In this document: in pieces, positions 1-11,644 of the stretch | Layout of the letters: each line of letters begins with the position of its first letter | Numbering within the stretch: the stretch's first letter is position 1 | Assembly (NCBI GenBank): GCA_019914995.1 | Contig: CM034143.1 | Span: 4,466,501 to 4,530,500 of the forward strand | DNA from: Acanthochlamys bracteata | Lineage: Eukaryota > Streptophyta > Magnoliopsida > Pandanales > Velloziaceae | DNA length: 64,000 nucleotides | Reading direction: 5' to 3' | Made by a program: the position numbers and the translations under genes | The notes under the pieces: generated by a model | The model's database searches: none | The model's input: only the letters and a program-made list of their open reading frames with translations | Told to the model about the DNA's origin: nothing

Positions 1-854
1 TGAAAAGATTCTTCCGTTCCGTCTCATCCAACAGTAGTGCACAGCCAAACTGAATAGACTGCATATGATGATTAACTCCAGTAAATGGTGCAAATGGCAT
101 GTCATATACATTCTTACGGTAGGTGGTGTCAAAGAATATCACGTCACCAAAGTACTGATATTGGCTACGTGACCGACCATCTAGCCAAAAAAAATTTATT
201 GCCCTTGCTTCGCCGTCCATTTGTATTGCATAAAAAAAAATCGGTATCCTCTATACTCTTCTTCGGAAAGAAATTCAGCACTGCTGTAGTATCGCCACTA
301 ATAGGTTTTTTGTACTCTTTCGAGCGACACAAATGGTTCCAACAATCTCTATCGTCAAAACTAATCTGCGGTCCTCCAAGTAAAGCTGAAATTTTACCTA
401 CGGGTAAGCCTTTGTCTCGAAATGAGTCAACCAAACTCTTAGCTACAGAAGGCATATTTCTGCAAACAGGCATGCACATTTTTTTTGCTGGACTAATTAG
501 GTCGTGATTGTGATTACATTCATAATTCACCACTTTCCATAATCCACAACATTGCTTTTTCACCCTCATTGTTGCAGGACACCTGCATTTTACTGTACTT
601 TTGTTCCTCTTTGTCTTTACTTCTTTTTCTGATCTTTCGTCTATCTTCTGTGAAAGATTGACTCTATAATTTTCAAAACGGTTGTATGTCATTTTACAAA
701 TGCTCACTTCATCGGAATGTGAGGTTATTTTTTCCGTTGTTCGAGTAATGGCGCTAAATTCTTCTGTTTTGCCATAATTTATGTAAAATTGTTTCGCAGC
801 TTCGAGACTTTCAAATGTCATGCCTAAACACGGTGACTTGACATTTTTATCCAT
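1..854 (-). pseudogene. FAR1-related (FRS) transposase-derived protein, 5' part, frameshifted and cut by the window edge
   Basis: The ATG at 854 opens a frame that begins with a FAR1 DNA-binding (WRKY-GCM1-like) domain: GMTFESLEAAKQFYINYG near residue 11, then KCRCPATMRV and a C/HNH zinc pattern (ECNHNHDL, about residues 112-119). The frame stops at 165, but the next phase continues the family at once with QYQYFGDVIFFDTTYRKN and then MPFAPFTGVNHHMQSIQFGCALL, the start of the MULE-type transposase domain, up to the window edge. The switch lies at a run of eight T (minus sense) at about 187-194; seven T would keep the frame. FAR1/FRS proteins are domesticated Mutator transposases, some acting as transcription factors in light signalling. 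With the C-terminal part outside the window I cannot say whether this is a pseudogene or a homopolymer sequencing error. A decayed paralogue lies at 54945-55540. Confidence 0.8.
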
Positions 855-2780
855 TCCTTGCGGAGTTGGAAGCGAAGAAGAACCAACCTCAAAACCTTAA
901 GAATTCAAGGAAAAAAAAAAAATAATAACAACAATAAAAAAATTTAAGGCTCAATGGTGAGTAGAAAAAAATGCCGCGAATTTGATGCCAAAAAAAAATA
1001 CCTGTAAACTCATGAGCCATAATGTAAGAGTGTGAGATATTCTAATAAAAATGTAGAACAGTGGAACAAAGAACAGAGGAAAAAAGATAGAAAACAGTGG
1101 AAAAAAGAAAAAGACAAGAATAGGACTAAGAAAAAGTAGAACAATGTAACAAAGAACAGAGGACAAAAGATAGAAAATAAAAGTATGATCACACAGTGCA
1201 CAAAGGTAAAAAACAGAAAAAAAAGATGTTTCCCGCGCAGTAGACAAAACCTCCCGCTCGTGTGCCCAAGTTTTTGCTGTGAACATTAAAATACCAATTT
1301 ACTCTCCTGATCAAGATTTGCACTTAGCTCTGTTTTGTTTCTTTTTTCAATTTTTTGTTTCAATGACCGAAAAAATATAATGTGACAACATTTGCTTTTC
1401 TATTCACATTCACAATTACATTTACATTATTCACAATAAATGACCATTCACATGTATATACAATTTTGAAAATTTTTCCAGCTTGCTGGAATTTTTTTTT
1501 ATTTCATTAAGTAAAAGACAAGATTGCGATACAAGTTTTCATAATCAAAACTTCAGAATTCGACGTCAAAGAAAAAATTTACATCACATATCCTAAACTA
1601 TTACACTTGAATTCTTTTATGTTAGGGAACTAATGAAGCAATGTTAACTTCATCTCCTGAGAAGTGTCTTGGCTGAAACTCCTTGCTAGTGGTATATGCC
1701 TGGGCATAATTCGGTTCTTTATGTTGTCTCTTGCTGCATTCCAAGCAAGCTCCAAACCTACCAGTCCATTAAAACACATCAGAAAAATGAAACCAAAGAA
1801 CATCCGTAGGCATGAAATTGCTGTAATGCATAACTATTGAAACCAATACTGCTTCGTTCATTCATAAATGTAATGAACATCACTCGGGAGAGCTCATCAT
1901 CATCATCAAAACGTGTAGGTATTCAACTGCACACACAATTCACATTCAAATCACCACAACAGCAACTTGAAGCCAAATTTACAATTCTCATTCACATTCA
2001 AGCCGTCGGATCACTTGACAAACTTTGAATTTCACTTCAAATTCATCACACAATTCAAATATTTAGCAAATGAATACACAAATTATAACGAAAACAAAAA
2101 GAAAAAAAACACATCACTCGGCGCCGATTAAATCGGAAAAACACACCACTCCACCCATTTGAAAAATCTCACATATTTTCCACCGAAAATAATTCAATCT
2201 GAAAAATTCAAATACGTACATAATCTGAGGAAAAGTAAATACAAAAGTTCAATATTTGTAAACAAATTTGCCCGTGAGTTCTCACTCGAATCCACACAAA
2301 AACGAAAACAAAATGGGAAATAGAAATTAGAGAAAACATAAAGAAAGAAATAATGAGAAAGATTTCTACTGGAGAGAGCAGAAAAAATGAGAGACAGAGG
2401 AATTTTGCGGCGGGTTACTCGGATCGCCGGCGGGAACGGAGAGAGCTCTCGGGTGGGAAGAAAAAAAAGAAAAAAAAATGAAAGCGTAAATAATAAGAAA
2501 GCGGGTCGAGCTGTTGAAGGGAGCAGCGACGGTGCTGCTCAGACAGTAGAGATCTGCTCGGCGGAGGAAGGCGTGAAAAAAAAAAGAAGAAAGACGGAAA
2601 GATGGACGAACAAAAATGAAACGTGCCGAAGAAAACGCGTTAGTTCAAGGGAATTGATCAGGCTGCCCTTCCGTGTCATTCTCGGACGCGTTTCATTCTC
2701 GGACGCGTTTGAGCGCTTAGTTTCTGGCCGTCGGATCCAAACCAATGTGCACTTAAATACAATATAAATATATTTATATA
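855..2780. other. AT-rich stretch without a recognised gene
   Basis: No coding segment is recognisable. It holds A-rich tracts and the short duplication at 1054-1177. From about 2350 to 2760 the base composition becomes GC-richer, leading into the inverted-repeat arm. Short open frames here show no family resemblance. Confidence 0.5.
1054..1177. repeat. Imperfect 41-bp direct repeat, 83-bp period
   Basis: The segment starting tagaacagtggaacaaag at 1054 recurs as tagaacaatgtaacaaag at 1137, followed in both by aacagagga(a/c)aaaagatagaaaa. Two copies only, no coding role seen. Confidence 0.6.
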
Positions 2781-3340
2781 TGCGCGCTGCGCACACAATC
2801 TACTGTGCGCATATCGCGCACATCAAAGCTACAACGTCCGATCAAAAGCGGACGCTCCAAATTCGACCCAATTTTCTGCTTTACGGAGATACTGTGTAAG
2901 GGCACGTTCGTAAATGCGTGCTCTTACACAGTGCACTTATATATTTCTTTTATCCCGTTTTTCATTCCTCCGCTTCTCTACTTCGTTCCTCTTCTCCCGA
3001 GCAACCCTCCGGCGAGCATCGGTATTCGATCGCTCCTCGCCGCAGTCTCTCCCGATTTGATCTTACTTTTCTTTTCTTTTCTTCTTCCTCTCCTGCAGCC
3101 TCTCCCGAACTGATCCGATCGAACCTCGCCACCACCCTTTCTGTCTCCATTCCTTCATCTATTCAGATCGTTCGTTACTCGCCACGCCGACGACAGAATC
3201 CGCCATACTACGGGCATCAAACCTAGCTCAGGGGACTCCCCCTTCCGCCGGGGCGACCGATAGCGTGATCTAATTCCCCTTCCTTGTTCGCTCACCCGCT
3301 TGGCTGCCGTCGATCTGCCCGCACACTCCTTATCGACCGC
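2781..3340 (+). repeat. Left arm of a long inverted repeat; GC-rich, promoter/5'-leader-like
   Basis: About 560 bp that recur in reverse complement at 7366-7921. Both start at the outer end with a GC-rich palindromic block (gcgcac...atcgcgcacatc), then a 'tacacagtgca.ttatatatttc' TATA-like stretch, a pyrimidine-rich leader-like region, and an inner end near gcccgcacactccttatcg. The arm is much more GC-rich than the surrounding DNA. A duplicated promoter plus 5' leader, or the long terminal inverted repeat of a foldback/MULE-like element, would both fit. No clean target-site duplication could be fixed because both outer flanks are (AT)n-like. Confidence 0.75.
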
Positions 3341-3419
3341 CGCAAAATTTTGCAATCAATTCACCAAGGGGAACTACTATATTTACATGTAATCTAGCTA
3401 GGGTTATTGTGCCAATTAG

Positions 3420-3600
3420 TTGTTCATATGTACTCTCCTCAATGGGCTCGATATTGCTCGCCAACTCGTCGATCAAATGCTATTCAATGATGCTATTTCT
3501 TGCAACTCGATGATTGATGGTTATGTACGGAGTGGTGAAATGTTTTGTACTAGTGTTAGCTTTCTTATCTTCTTTGCTTTCATTGCTCTGTTTGTGTTTA
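3420..3600 (+). pseudogene. PPR-motif gene fragment
   Basis: The short frame reads IARQLVDQMLFNDAISCNSMIDGYVRSGEM, which matches the plant PPR repeat pattern (..A..LFD.M...D.VSWNSMIDGYVR.GE). Only about one motif is present, starting directly inside the left GC-rich arm, after which the frame loses similarity. It looks like a captured or truncated piece of a PPR gene. It is unrelated in position to the intact PPR gene at 61781-63811. Confidence 0.5.
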
Positions 3601-6319
3601 GGTGATTGTTTCTTTTCCCACTCAGCAAGACAACAGAAACAGAAGTTGTTCAGGTGATTGATTCATTTCTGTTCAGGTGGTTAATTCTGAAAATAGTTAT
3701 TTCCTGGAAAACTAGGTGATTGATTCATTTCTGTCTAGGGTATTTTGAATCCCGCATAATGCAACTCTCATTCTTTTTTTTTTTATGCGCTATCTTTCGG
3801 TCTTGAATCATCCTTATTGATAATTTACTAAGAGTTATTTTCCACTGTGAATGGAACTTAGAAAGCGGTTTTGATATTTGCCACTGATGCAGGTTACAAT
3901 ATGGTACCATCTAGAATTTGGAGCTGAAATCTTGTGAGATCTTAGTTATTATCTCTATCATTAATTTACAATTACATATTTGCTATCTTCACCCAGTTTA
4001 TAGTCTCACTTATGATCTTTAGAAGCTATATATGTTAGTATTTTTATTTTTAAATTTTTGATTGTTTCGTAATTGTTAGTGTTCTAAAAGCTAGTCTTAT
4101 AATCTCGAAGTGACTGGATTATTAAATTTAACGATATCTCTATGCTTTGCAGACTGATTTAACAGGCGACGTGTTAGAAAGCCCTATCTTGGAAGCCTCT
4201 TGTTTTAAGTTGTGCACACATGAAGTTAAAATTACAGCTCAGAGCTTTGTGAATAGCATCATTGTTTCACTGAACATTCTTATTCAGAGAAGGCAATTTT
4301 CAGGAAATTAGTAGATCAACTTCTTGTAAAAGAGATTTTTACTATTAGGATTCTGTGGTTGTGGAACTAGGGATAGATGGATCCTCTAGACTCGCAATTG
4401 TTTTCATATTAGTATAAGACAAGTTTGTATGGCCTTTTGTAATGAGAGTTATTCAAGATACTTGCAGCTCTTGGATTTGTGATCTGTATGCATTTTAAGT
4501 AAAAGCTTATGCATATCTAAATTCCCTTATTGAGATTCACACATAGCTTCTTCATCTGTTGAAAATTTATAGATTGTAAGGACTGAGAATGGTGCTTGAA
4601 TGAGAGAAAAAATTGCCAAAATTTGTTAGTACTCCTACATTATGGCAGTTTAGCCTTCTGGAAGCAAACATCATTGAAATGAAACAATTCTTGTACTCAT
4701 TCATAACTGTGTCATTGTTGCAGCATGATGGATTCTACACAATAATAATTACGTCATATTGGTAAACAAGTTTTCATAACCACAATTTGGTATTAACATC
4801 AAATGAAATTATGAAAAGCTTTTACATTCTTGTTTCCCTGTCATACATATATCATTCGCATTATATTCCCATTACATTCAAATCCACATGAATTGACCTT
4901 TGGGTATTCAAATATTTCATGACTTTAACAAACCATATGGCTTTCAAATCCACTATGTCTTGCCCCTGCACTCTCCTTCAGACTTCCTGATGGACTGACC
5001 TGCAACAAACAAATATTGTTAAATCACTACAAATCATAACACAAGTATTTTTCTGTAAGCTAGTTCTGCATGTACTTCTTACTTCTTAGTACCTACATGC
5101 TCCTGCTCTCAACACTCTTATTCTAACTTAGGAATAACAACAACCCAAGCATTCACCAGATAATTCACAAAACAGTGTTCAGGATCAGTAGACAAACACA
5201 ACAGTTGACCATTTAATTTTCTATATGCTGACAAGGAAAATTAACAAGACAAAGCTAGGTAATCTTCCTTGTTAACTAAACAATGTATCAAGTATCTTTA
5301 CCTTGAATGCCAATTTTAATATCATATTAATTTAAATATCAAGAAGAAGTAGCATTTCCTCCACAAGTAACTCTATACCATGCAGATAGTTCAATAATGT
5401 CCTTTATGGCAACACTTATACCGGAAGCTTGCATACTTTTGACTTATGAGAAGAAGTAAAAGCCTCCAGATAATTACAAACAAAAGATTTGCAGAAGCTC
5501 AAGAAAACTAGTATATGATATAAAAATGAAAATTTTTTTCTTGAAAAAAACAAAGACAAGACATTAATGTATACACAAAATTTAATTCTGTGGACATGTT
5601 GGGAAAAATTGACCACTGCATGCAAGGGAGAGTTAGTGGACGGTGATCATAAGCATTATTTTGTTTTGTACGTATTTATGGGAGCTTGCAGTGCATGGTT
5701 GGTCCCTTGTAGGGCTGAATTCATTCGTTGATCATAATTATTGTTAATCTTTCTGTCGTAGAGCGTACGTGGTGTATACTGGTCCTTGCATGATCTGATC
5801 ATATGCATTTGATGAATAATTGTGACCAATATGGTTTGGTTTTGGAAGATATTGCATTTGATACCTGCTGCTTTTTCCTTTGTCAATTGGGAGCGCTACA
5901 GAACTTCTTTCACTACTTCCTTCACTAGAGGATATGCATGTGGGGAATAGCTACCTAATATCTTCCTGAACTAGATTGTTTTTTGTCAAGCATGAGAATA
6001 CGTTCTTGAGCCATTTATTTGAAGTAGTTATTCTTGTGAAAATTTTTTAGGAAAGCTTAGCTAGAGAGACAAATACATAAACTAACAGTGGACCATGAAC
6101 TGATACAAGTGAACAACTACAAGCTAAATATACACAGACAGGCGCACTCTCCTAATTCAGGCGTTCAATCAAGCGATCGGATGGTCACAATTTACTCTAT
6201 TGAAAAATTTTGACGCATTTATCTGCCGCAGTCACGATCATTTGATTAAATAACAGCCGTCCAATCAACCGATGGTAAAACGTGTATGCAGGAGTATCTA
6301 TAAGAGAGAAGTGTCTATA
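3601..6319. other. AT-rich interior of the inverted-repeat region, no gene recognised
   Basis: No exon, RNA gene or transposase is recognisable. A short direct repeat (aggtgattgattcatttctg) occurs at about 3652 and 3715. The open frames here are short and in no known family. Confidence 0.45.
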
Positions 6320-6481
6320 GGGTCGTTTGGAAAAACTTTTTAAAAAAGCTGATAATTATTTTTTTATTTTATATTTTGTAATATATTTTTTATAAATATA
6401 TAAAAATTTTATTTAAATATTTAAAAAATATAAAATATTTTTTATTTTAAAAATTTTTTTATAAGCACTTTTAAACGCACT
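6320..6481. mobile_element. AT-rich MITE-like element (GCGTTTGG family)
   Basis: Ends ggtcgtttgg...agcacttttaaacgcac form imperfect terminal inverted repeats around a core of A/T runs. The same end pattern recurs at 32969, 34748, 35718, 41840, 43645 and 44171. Confidence 0.5.
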
Positions 6482-7365
6482 CTATATATCTACTCCTATA
6501 TATAGCCGTTCTATCGTTTGATTGAATGGTCACAATTAATTCATTATTTTGTAATAAAATTATCTCAGTTAATATTTCTTCTAATTTATGACGATCTCTT
6601 TTTATCATCAACATATTGTAAGTATTAAGAACGTCCAAATGAACGCGTGCTTCTGCCGTGAAGGTAATAGAAGAAGACATGATCGGAACTTTTGGCCGAG
6701 CTTCTGAAGTGATTATCATTCAAAAATAAATATTTTATATTTTTCAAAAATTTTCTACAGCATTCTATGAAATTAAGTCAGTTATGAAACTCCGCAATTG
6801 TGCAACCAATGTTGCCAGCAGAGAACACATAATTCTTTGCCATAACTAAATAAATACCAAGAAGTAACAATGAGCCTTCATTAAAAGATAACAACTCACA
6901 TGTATGTTGGTGAGCTCATACAAAGCATAGGCAGCAGACTTGCTGATAACAAAAATATTGCTTTACTCTAAACTTTTTGACCATGTTTGACAAAAAAAGA
7001 AGGGAAAATGAGTTGTAGAATAAAACAGTGGGCAGAAAAAATTGGAAAAAAAGAAAACAAAAATCTTCATCCATCTGGAAACTCTAAGTCCCTTGTGACT
7101 CAAACAAATCCATCCGGTCTCATCTCCACGGCCGCCGCCATAGCTTCGATCACTGGAAAACCTTCACTTCAACTCCTGCAATGGAAACCAAACCAAACTA
7201 AAGCCCACAAAACAAAACACAATGTCAGAAGCACGGCAATAACTCAAACGCAACAACAACAAATTCATCCTCATAAGATTGGTAAAAGAAAAAGAAGAAT
7301 AAATATGAACAAGAGAGTTGTAAACAACTATTTGGCACAAGAACTTTTACAGGTTAAGCAAATCG

Positions 7366-7921
7366 ACGCCGATAAGGAGTGTGCGGGCAGATCGACGGCA
7401 GCCAAGCGGGTGAGCGAACAAGGAAGGGGATTAGATCACGCTATCGGTCGCCGCGGCGGAAGGGGGAGTCTCCTGAGCTAGTGTTTGATGCCCGTAGTAT
7501 GGCGGATTTCTGTCGTCGGCGTGGCGAGTAGCGAACGATCTGAATAGATGAAGGAATGGAGACAGAAAGGGTGGTGGCGAGGAGCGATCGAATCAGATCG
7601 GGAGAGGCTGCAGGAGAGGAAGAAGAAAGAAAAGAAAAGTAAGATCAAATCGGGAGAAACTGGGGCGAGGAGCGATCGGATACCGATGCTCGTCGGAGGG
7701 TTGCTCGGGAGAAGAGGAACGAAGTAGAGAAGCGGAGGAATGAAAAACGGGATAAAAGAAATATATAAATGCACTGTGTAAGAGCACGCGAATGTGCTCT
7801 TATATAGTATCTTCGTAAAGCAGAAGATTTGGGTTAAGCCTGGAGCATCCAATTTTGATCGGACGCTCTAGCTTTGATGTGCGCGATGTGCACGGACAGT
7901 AGATTGTGTGAGCACATCGCG
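7366..7921 (-). repeat. Right arm of the long inverted repeat
   Basis: Reverse complement of 2781-3340 with scattered differences and small indels; for example the GC block, the TATA-like stretch and the leader end near the 7371-7400 ggagtgtgcgggcagatcga segment all align. The frame ending at 7481 runs through this arm only because the arm has few stop codons; it is not supported as a gene. Confidence 0.75.
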
Positions 7922-8794
7922 AAATATATATAATTAAAAATAATTCTATTTAGTGAATAAAATTTTTATTTTTTTCACCCAAAGTATTCATTCTTAAGCA
8001 ATTTCAAACAATCCATTAATCTCTATTTTCCTTAATTATTCACAAAAATTAATTTTCACTTTCTTATTTACTATCAATATTTAAAAATATTTTTTAAAAG
8101 ATTATACTTTCTGAAAAGAAATTAGTTGTTAATCAAATATAAAACACTAAGATGTTTTATATTTTTAAATAGTTAGATATTAATTAAATACTGTCCTTAA
8201 AATATTACATAGTATAACTAAAATATCTTTTAGTCAAACTTAGTTTATATTAACTGCTTTCAAGCAGCTTAAAAATTAAGGTTTGCTACTGTAGTAATAT
8301 AAAACATGGCACTTCATAACTAGACTTTTATTTTCTTTTCTCTAACCTAAACGGACACTAAAAAGAAGAAATCATCGTATCGGCCGAGTCAAAATGTACT
8401 CTGAAGATTGGATTTAACTCGTAAAGTTGTAGTAAAATCCCGCTTCACGCAGAGGACCTCATGTTTCCGCAACCGGAATAGTGCTCAGGTAGTAGCATTA
8501 TTGTTGTACTCCATTTGAATTCGGTATATGAAAAATGTTTTAATCACCAAATAATGCTCATCCATGTCATGTTAAAGGCACTCAAGAAACCACCTAAACA
8601 TAGTTCAGATACTAATGAAAAGCAAGGTAAATATAGTACAGATGGTTGCTTACCTAGACATAGAGTTTAGTTTTGTTCCTTTCTCATACTATGATCTCAC
8701 AAACAGCAGTTTATTATTGTATGTCATACTAAAACCCATACCATGCATGAATAGGAAGTACAACTGGAATTTTACTAGCAAATGCAGCAGCTAC
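7922..8794. other. AT-rich spacer and presumed 3' flank of the LTP-like gene
   Basis: No coding or RNA feature is recognisable. The proximal part downstream of 8795 is the likely 3' untranslated region of the minus-strand gene. Confidence 0.4.
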
Positions 8795-9160
8795 TTAGGT
8801 TCCTTCACACCTGTATGAGTAGGTGCAGGTATCTCCAACAGAGATCATGTACGTATGCTTTGGCCTATGTAAGAACGGCGGTAGACGGCGAAGTGCTTCA
8901 CAAACGCATTCATTCTCGACTTCCTCCAACCAACGGCAGCAGTCGCGGCTTGCTCGTGGATAATGTGACCCCTCCCCTCGGCTGTTTGTCTCTTCTTTAG
9001 GGTCTGGTGGCATTACTGAGCATTCTTGGTTCGCCAGAGCGAACTGGGAGAGACATAGAGAGTTGATCTGAGAGTTGATCTGTGCAGTAGCAACCTCAAG
9101 CGAGAGCAACACAAGAACAAGCGTCGCGGATAAAGCTAGTGTACTACTCTGTGTTCCCAT
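8795..9160 (-). CDS. Secreted eight-cysteine lipid-transfer/protease-inhibitor-like protein
   Basis: The 121-residue protein opens with a clear signal peptide (MGTQSSTLALSATLVLVLLSLEVATAQ). It then carries the eight-cysteine motif: Cys36, Cys47, Cys74-Cys75, Cys85-x-Cys87, Cys112 and Cys118, the C...C...CC...CxC...C...C order of the plant AAI/LTSS (LTP, 2S albumin, amylase-inhibitor) superfamily. The C2-CC spacing is long (26 residues) and hydrophilic, unlike classical LTP1, so lipid binding is not certain. An upstream in-frame extension to 9352 was rejected because it would bury the signal peptide behind a poly-Lys stretch coded by a homopolymer. A TATA box lies about 80 bp upstream. Extracellular location is inferred from the signal peptide. 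Single exon, no retention motif. Confidence 0.8.
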   Translation of the reverse strand: MGTQSSTLALSATLVLVLLSLEVATAQINSQINSLCLSQFALANQECSVMPPDPKEETNSRGEGSHYPRASRDCCRWLEEVENECVCEALRRLPPFLHRPKHTYMISVGDTCTYSYRCEGT

Positions 9161-9188
9161 TCTAGTAAGTTTTCTTCTTTTTCTTTTC

Positions 9189-9208
9189 TTTTTTTTTTTT
9201 TTTTTTTT
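9189..9208. repeat. T20 homopolymer (A20 in the sense of the LTP-like transcript)
   Basis: Twenty consecutive T lie 29-48 bp upstream of the ATG at 9160 (minus strand), so the predicted 5' leader is A-rich. This is a likely length-variable site. Confidence 0.8.
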
Positions 9209-9237
9209 GGTAGTGTAATAGCTTGTGTGTAGGCTAC

Positions 9238-9249
9238 GGTATATATAGG
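9238..9249 (-). promoter_or_regulatory. TATA box of the LTP-like gene
   Basis: On the minus strand the sequence reads CCTATATATACC, about 80 bp before the ATG at 9160. It predicts transcription starting around 9210-9220. Inferred from motif and distance only. Confidence 0.55.
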
Positions 9250-11296
9250 AGTATATGGTCATGCTTCTGGAACAAGTACTTCTGTTTATGTTTAGGTTTG
9301 GCATGCATGAAGCGTTGAATAAAATTTTCTTTTGATGAGATGTTATTGTCACTTTGATTCAAGTGCAGATTGATAGAAGTGAGTTCTCATTTAGGTTGAA
9401 CATGCTGGTGGCATAAACTGTTTAACACTGATTGATTAACGATTTAATTGCTAGGTGAAGAATTATTATTATTATTATTATTAAGAATAGAACGATATTG
9501 ACATCGGTATTAGATTGAATAAAGGAGAGGAAGCTGGTTACTCAGTCATGACAGTAAGAAGCAACACCAACACAGGCCCTAAAAGAAGAGATTACAGACT
9601 ATCTGCTACACCCAATAACTATAATACACCTTGCATTTTGAGCAAAGAAGGGAAGAAGGATGAAAGGACTCACCTGGTCAACCATTGCAGCTTCCTTAAC
9701 TCAATTTAAGCCCCATTATTCTGCTTCATAGCTAAGAGTCATGTCCATGACAATTCCAAGCTTTGTTAATACAGCTATAAACGTAACATGCATTGGCTCC
9801 CTATACAATTGCTGGAAACTCTATGGCTTCTCTCTGTCCAGACTTCCCAAAAAACATCTTCAACAAGGAAATCACCGGCTGTTTGGAATCTGAATTGCAA
9901 TGATTCCCTCCACCTACAACAAAGAGAATATTGTTATGCAAGCCATCCATATCCACATCATTCCATCTAGTTGTCCAACCGATCTCTTAACCATATTCTT
10001 ATCCGCCACCTGAAACTAGAACCAGGATTCAAAAGATGTAACCAATTCTTTATGGTTCGTCCTGATCAACTGCAGCTATAGATACAGTGTGTTCTTCAAC
10101 GGATGTTTCTACCGGCACTGCAGGGCCTATAAGCATCTCTTTGGATTCGACATATTTAGCGGAAATTTGCTGCAAATAAGTAGACCTCCCTTCAGTCATA
10201 TAGGTACTTTGTAGTCAACGGTGACCGGTTCAACATCTAATACTCAACGATCTTGCAAATTTGGCCCATCTTTATGATGCCCTTCCCCTCGTTTTAGTGT
10301 CTGGGAAATGAAGCATGAGCTCGGTGAGTGATGATCTGCAACCTGTTGTGAAGAGAATGACTGAATCTAAATTCTTATACCTGTTTAATGTATTAATGTT
10401 GAGGACGACAATTTACTGGTGAGGTTCGGTTACAAGATACTTTCTACTTTCTTCGAAGTGGTTCTGGTTACCTGGTGTCTGAAAATAAGGACCGGCCTAC
10501 TTGTATGTATGAAAGATGACTATGATAAAATTACCAGTTTTACGTGGAAATTTTAATTCCAGTTGCATTAATTGTTTCAGATGGTGATTTTATATATACG
10601 TTATAGTCGCAGGATAGATCGATCATACTCAAACGAATAAAATGAAATAAAACCTACACAAAGACGTCATCAAAGACGCATACCCAGAGTATTATTGTTG
10701 TATTCTTCTAGTTTTGCACAGAAAAAACTTCAGGCTAAGTACGAAAGATATATAGCTTCATGAGCTAAACAGAGGCAAGAGTAGGGGAGTAATGAAGGTA
10801 GTTCCGTATGTATTCGAATCCAAATCCTCTTTCAGACATTTCGCTTCTAAAAACTCACTTCCAACTAAAAAGTTTCATGTAATAGGGTCTCTGTTACATC
10901 TTTTGTAATTGTTTGTCTTTTAACCCTACACTTGATGCGGCTGCAAGGTAATAAATCATGAACCTAGTATAGTAGCGAAGGCTTCAGTACACTTTCAGGT
11001 GTATTAAGGCAGAATGTATCTCATACTTGAGGTCAAAACGGTTGAATGTGATCACTAACATCAAAACATATGCAGAAATTTGATGTTCATTTGGATGTGT
11101 TTTCATTTTGATTGTACTCTCAAAAATTTATGTTAAATGTTTTCTATAAATAAAACTTTGTGTGTGTCCCACTATATATCCCATGTAATGTCCCATTTAC
11201 TTTCTTTCTATTGATATACAACCTCCTAAACTAAACTATGAATTATATACCGTTTAGTATAATGTTGAATCGATATGTTGAGTGGGACGAATAATA
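9250..11296. other. Intergenic region upstream of the LTP-like gene
   Basis: Contains an (ATT)n microsatellite at about 9464-9482, the possible gene fragment at 10050-10345, and otherwise no recognised feature up to the Copia insertion. Confidence 0.4.
10050..10345 (-). pseudogene. Unidentified gene fragment (possible last exon)
   Basis: On the minus strand a frame ending at TAA (10050-10052) reads ...STYLQQISAKYVESKEML and ends EEHTVSIAAVDQDEP, with normal protein-like composition. Upstream another phase reads SSCFISQTLKRGEGHHKDGPNLQD and DVEPVTVDYK before a stop, so the piece appears to need a frame change near 10190. I do not recognise the family. It could be a decayed last exon or a chance frame. 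Confidence 0.25.
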
Positions 11297-11632
11297 TGTT
11301 GGTTCTAAGTTTACGAACTTAGAACTTTTATCACTAAGAAAATTGGAAGCTTTCTTTGGAGGAGAACTTTTCTTTGGAAAACTTTTCTTGTATTCACTTG
11401 ATGCAAAATACCATGCTACAAGCCTTCTTATATAGGCATTATAATCAAACCTTACATTAACTAAGACATTAAAATAAAAATAAAACTTACAACCATTACT
11501 AATCTTTAACACACCCACTAACTCTCATAAGTAACATGTATGCCTATTACTAGCATTACTTACCCACTTTCTTTCTTCAATGCTTTGAGAAATTCCAAAA
11601 TCAATGCATAAGTTTTGATTTGTATTCCAACA
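11297..11632 (-). repeat. Copia 3' LTR
   Basis: 336 bp, starts TGTTGGTTCT and ends TTCCAACA on the plus strand; partner of 15723-16058. Adjacent polypurine tract on the minus strand (TTTGAGGAGGCG). Confidence 0.95.
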
Positions 11633-11644
11633 CGCCTCCTCAAA

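Noticed and set aside
951..1286. Phe/Leu-rich 111-residue frame resembling membrane segments
   Set aside because: It is translation of A/T-rich repeat sequence (the 83-bp-period duplication) with no conserved pattern.
6987..7481. 164-residue open frame
   Set aside because: Its second half runs through the GC-rich inverted-repeat arm, its first half is low-complexity Lys/Asn/Gln, and no family matches.
9161..9352. N-terminal extension of the LTP-like protein
   Set aside because: It would place 64 residues, including a poly-Lys run from the T20 tract, before a perfect signal peptide, and it overlaps the TATA box.
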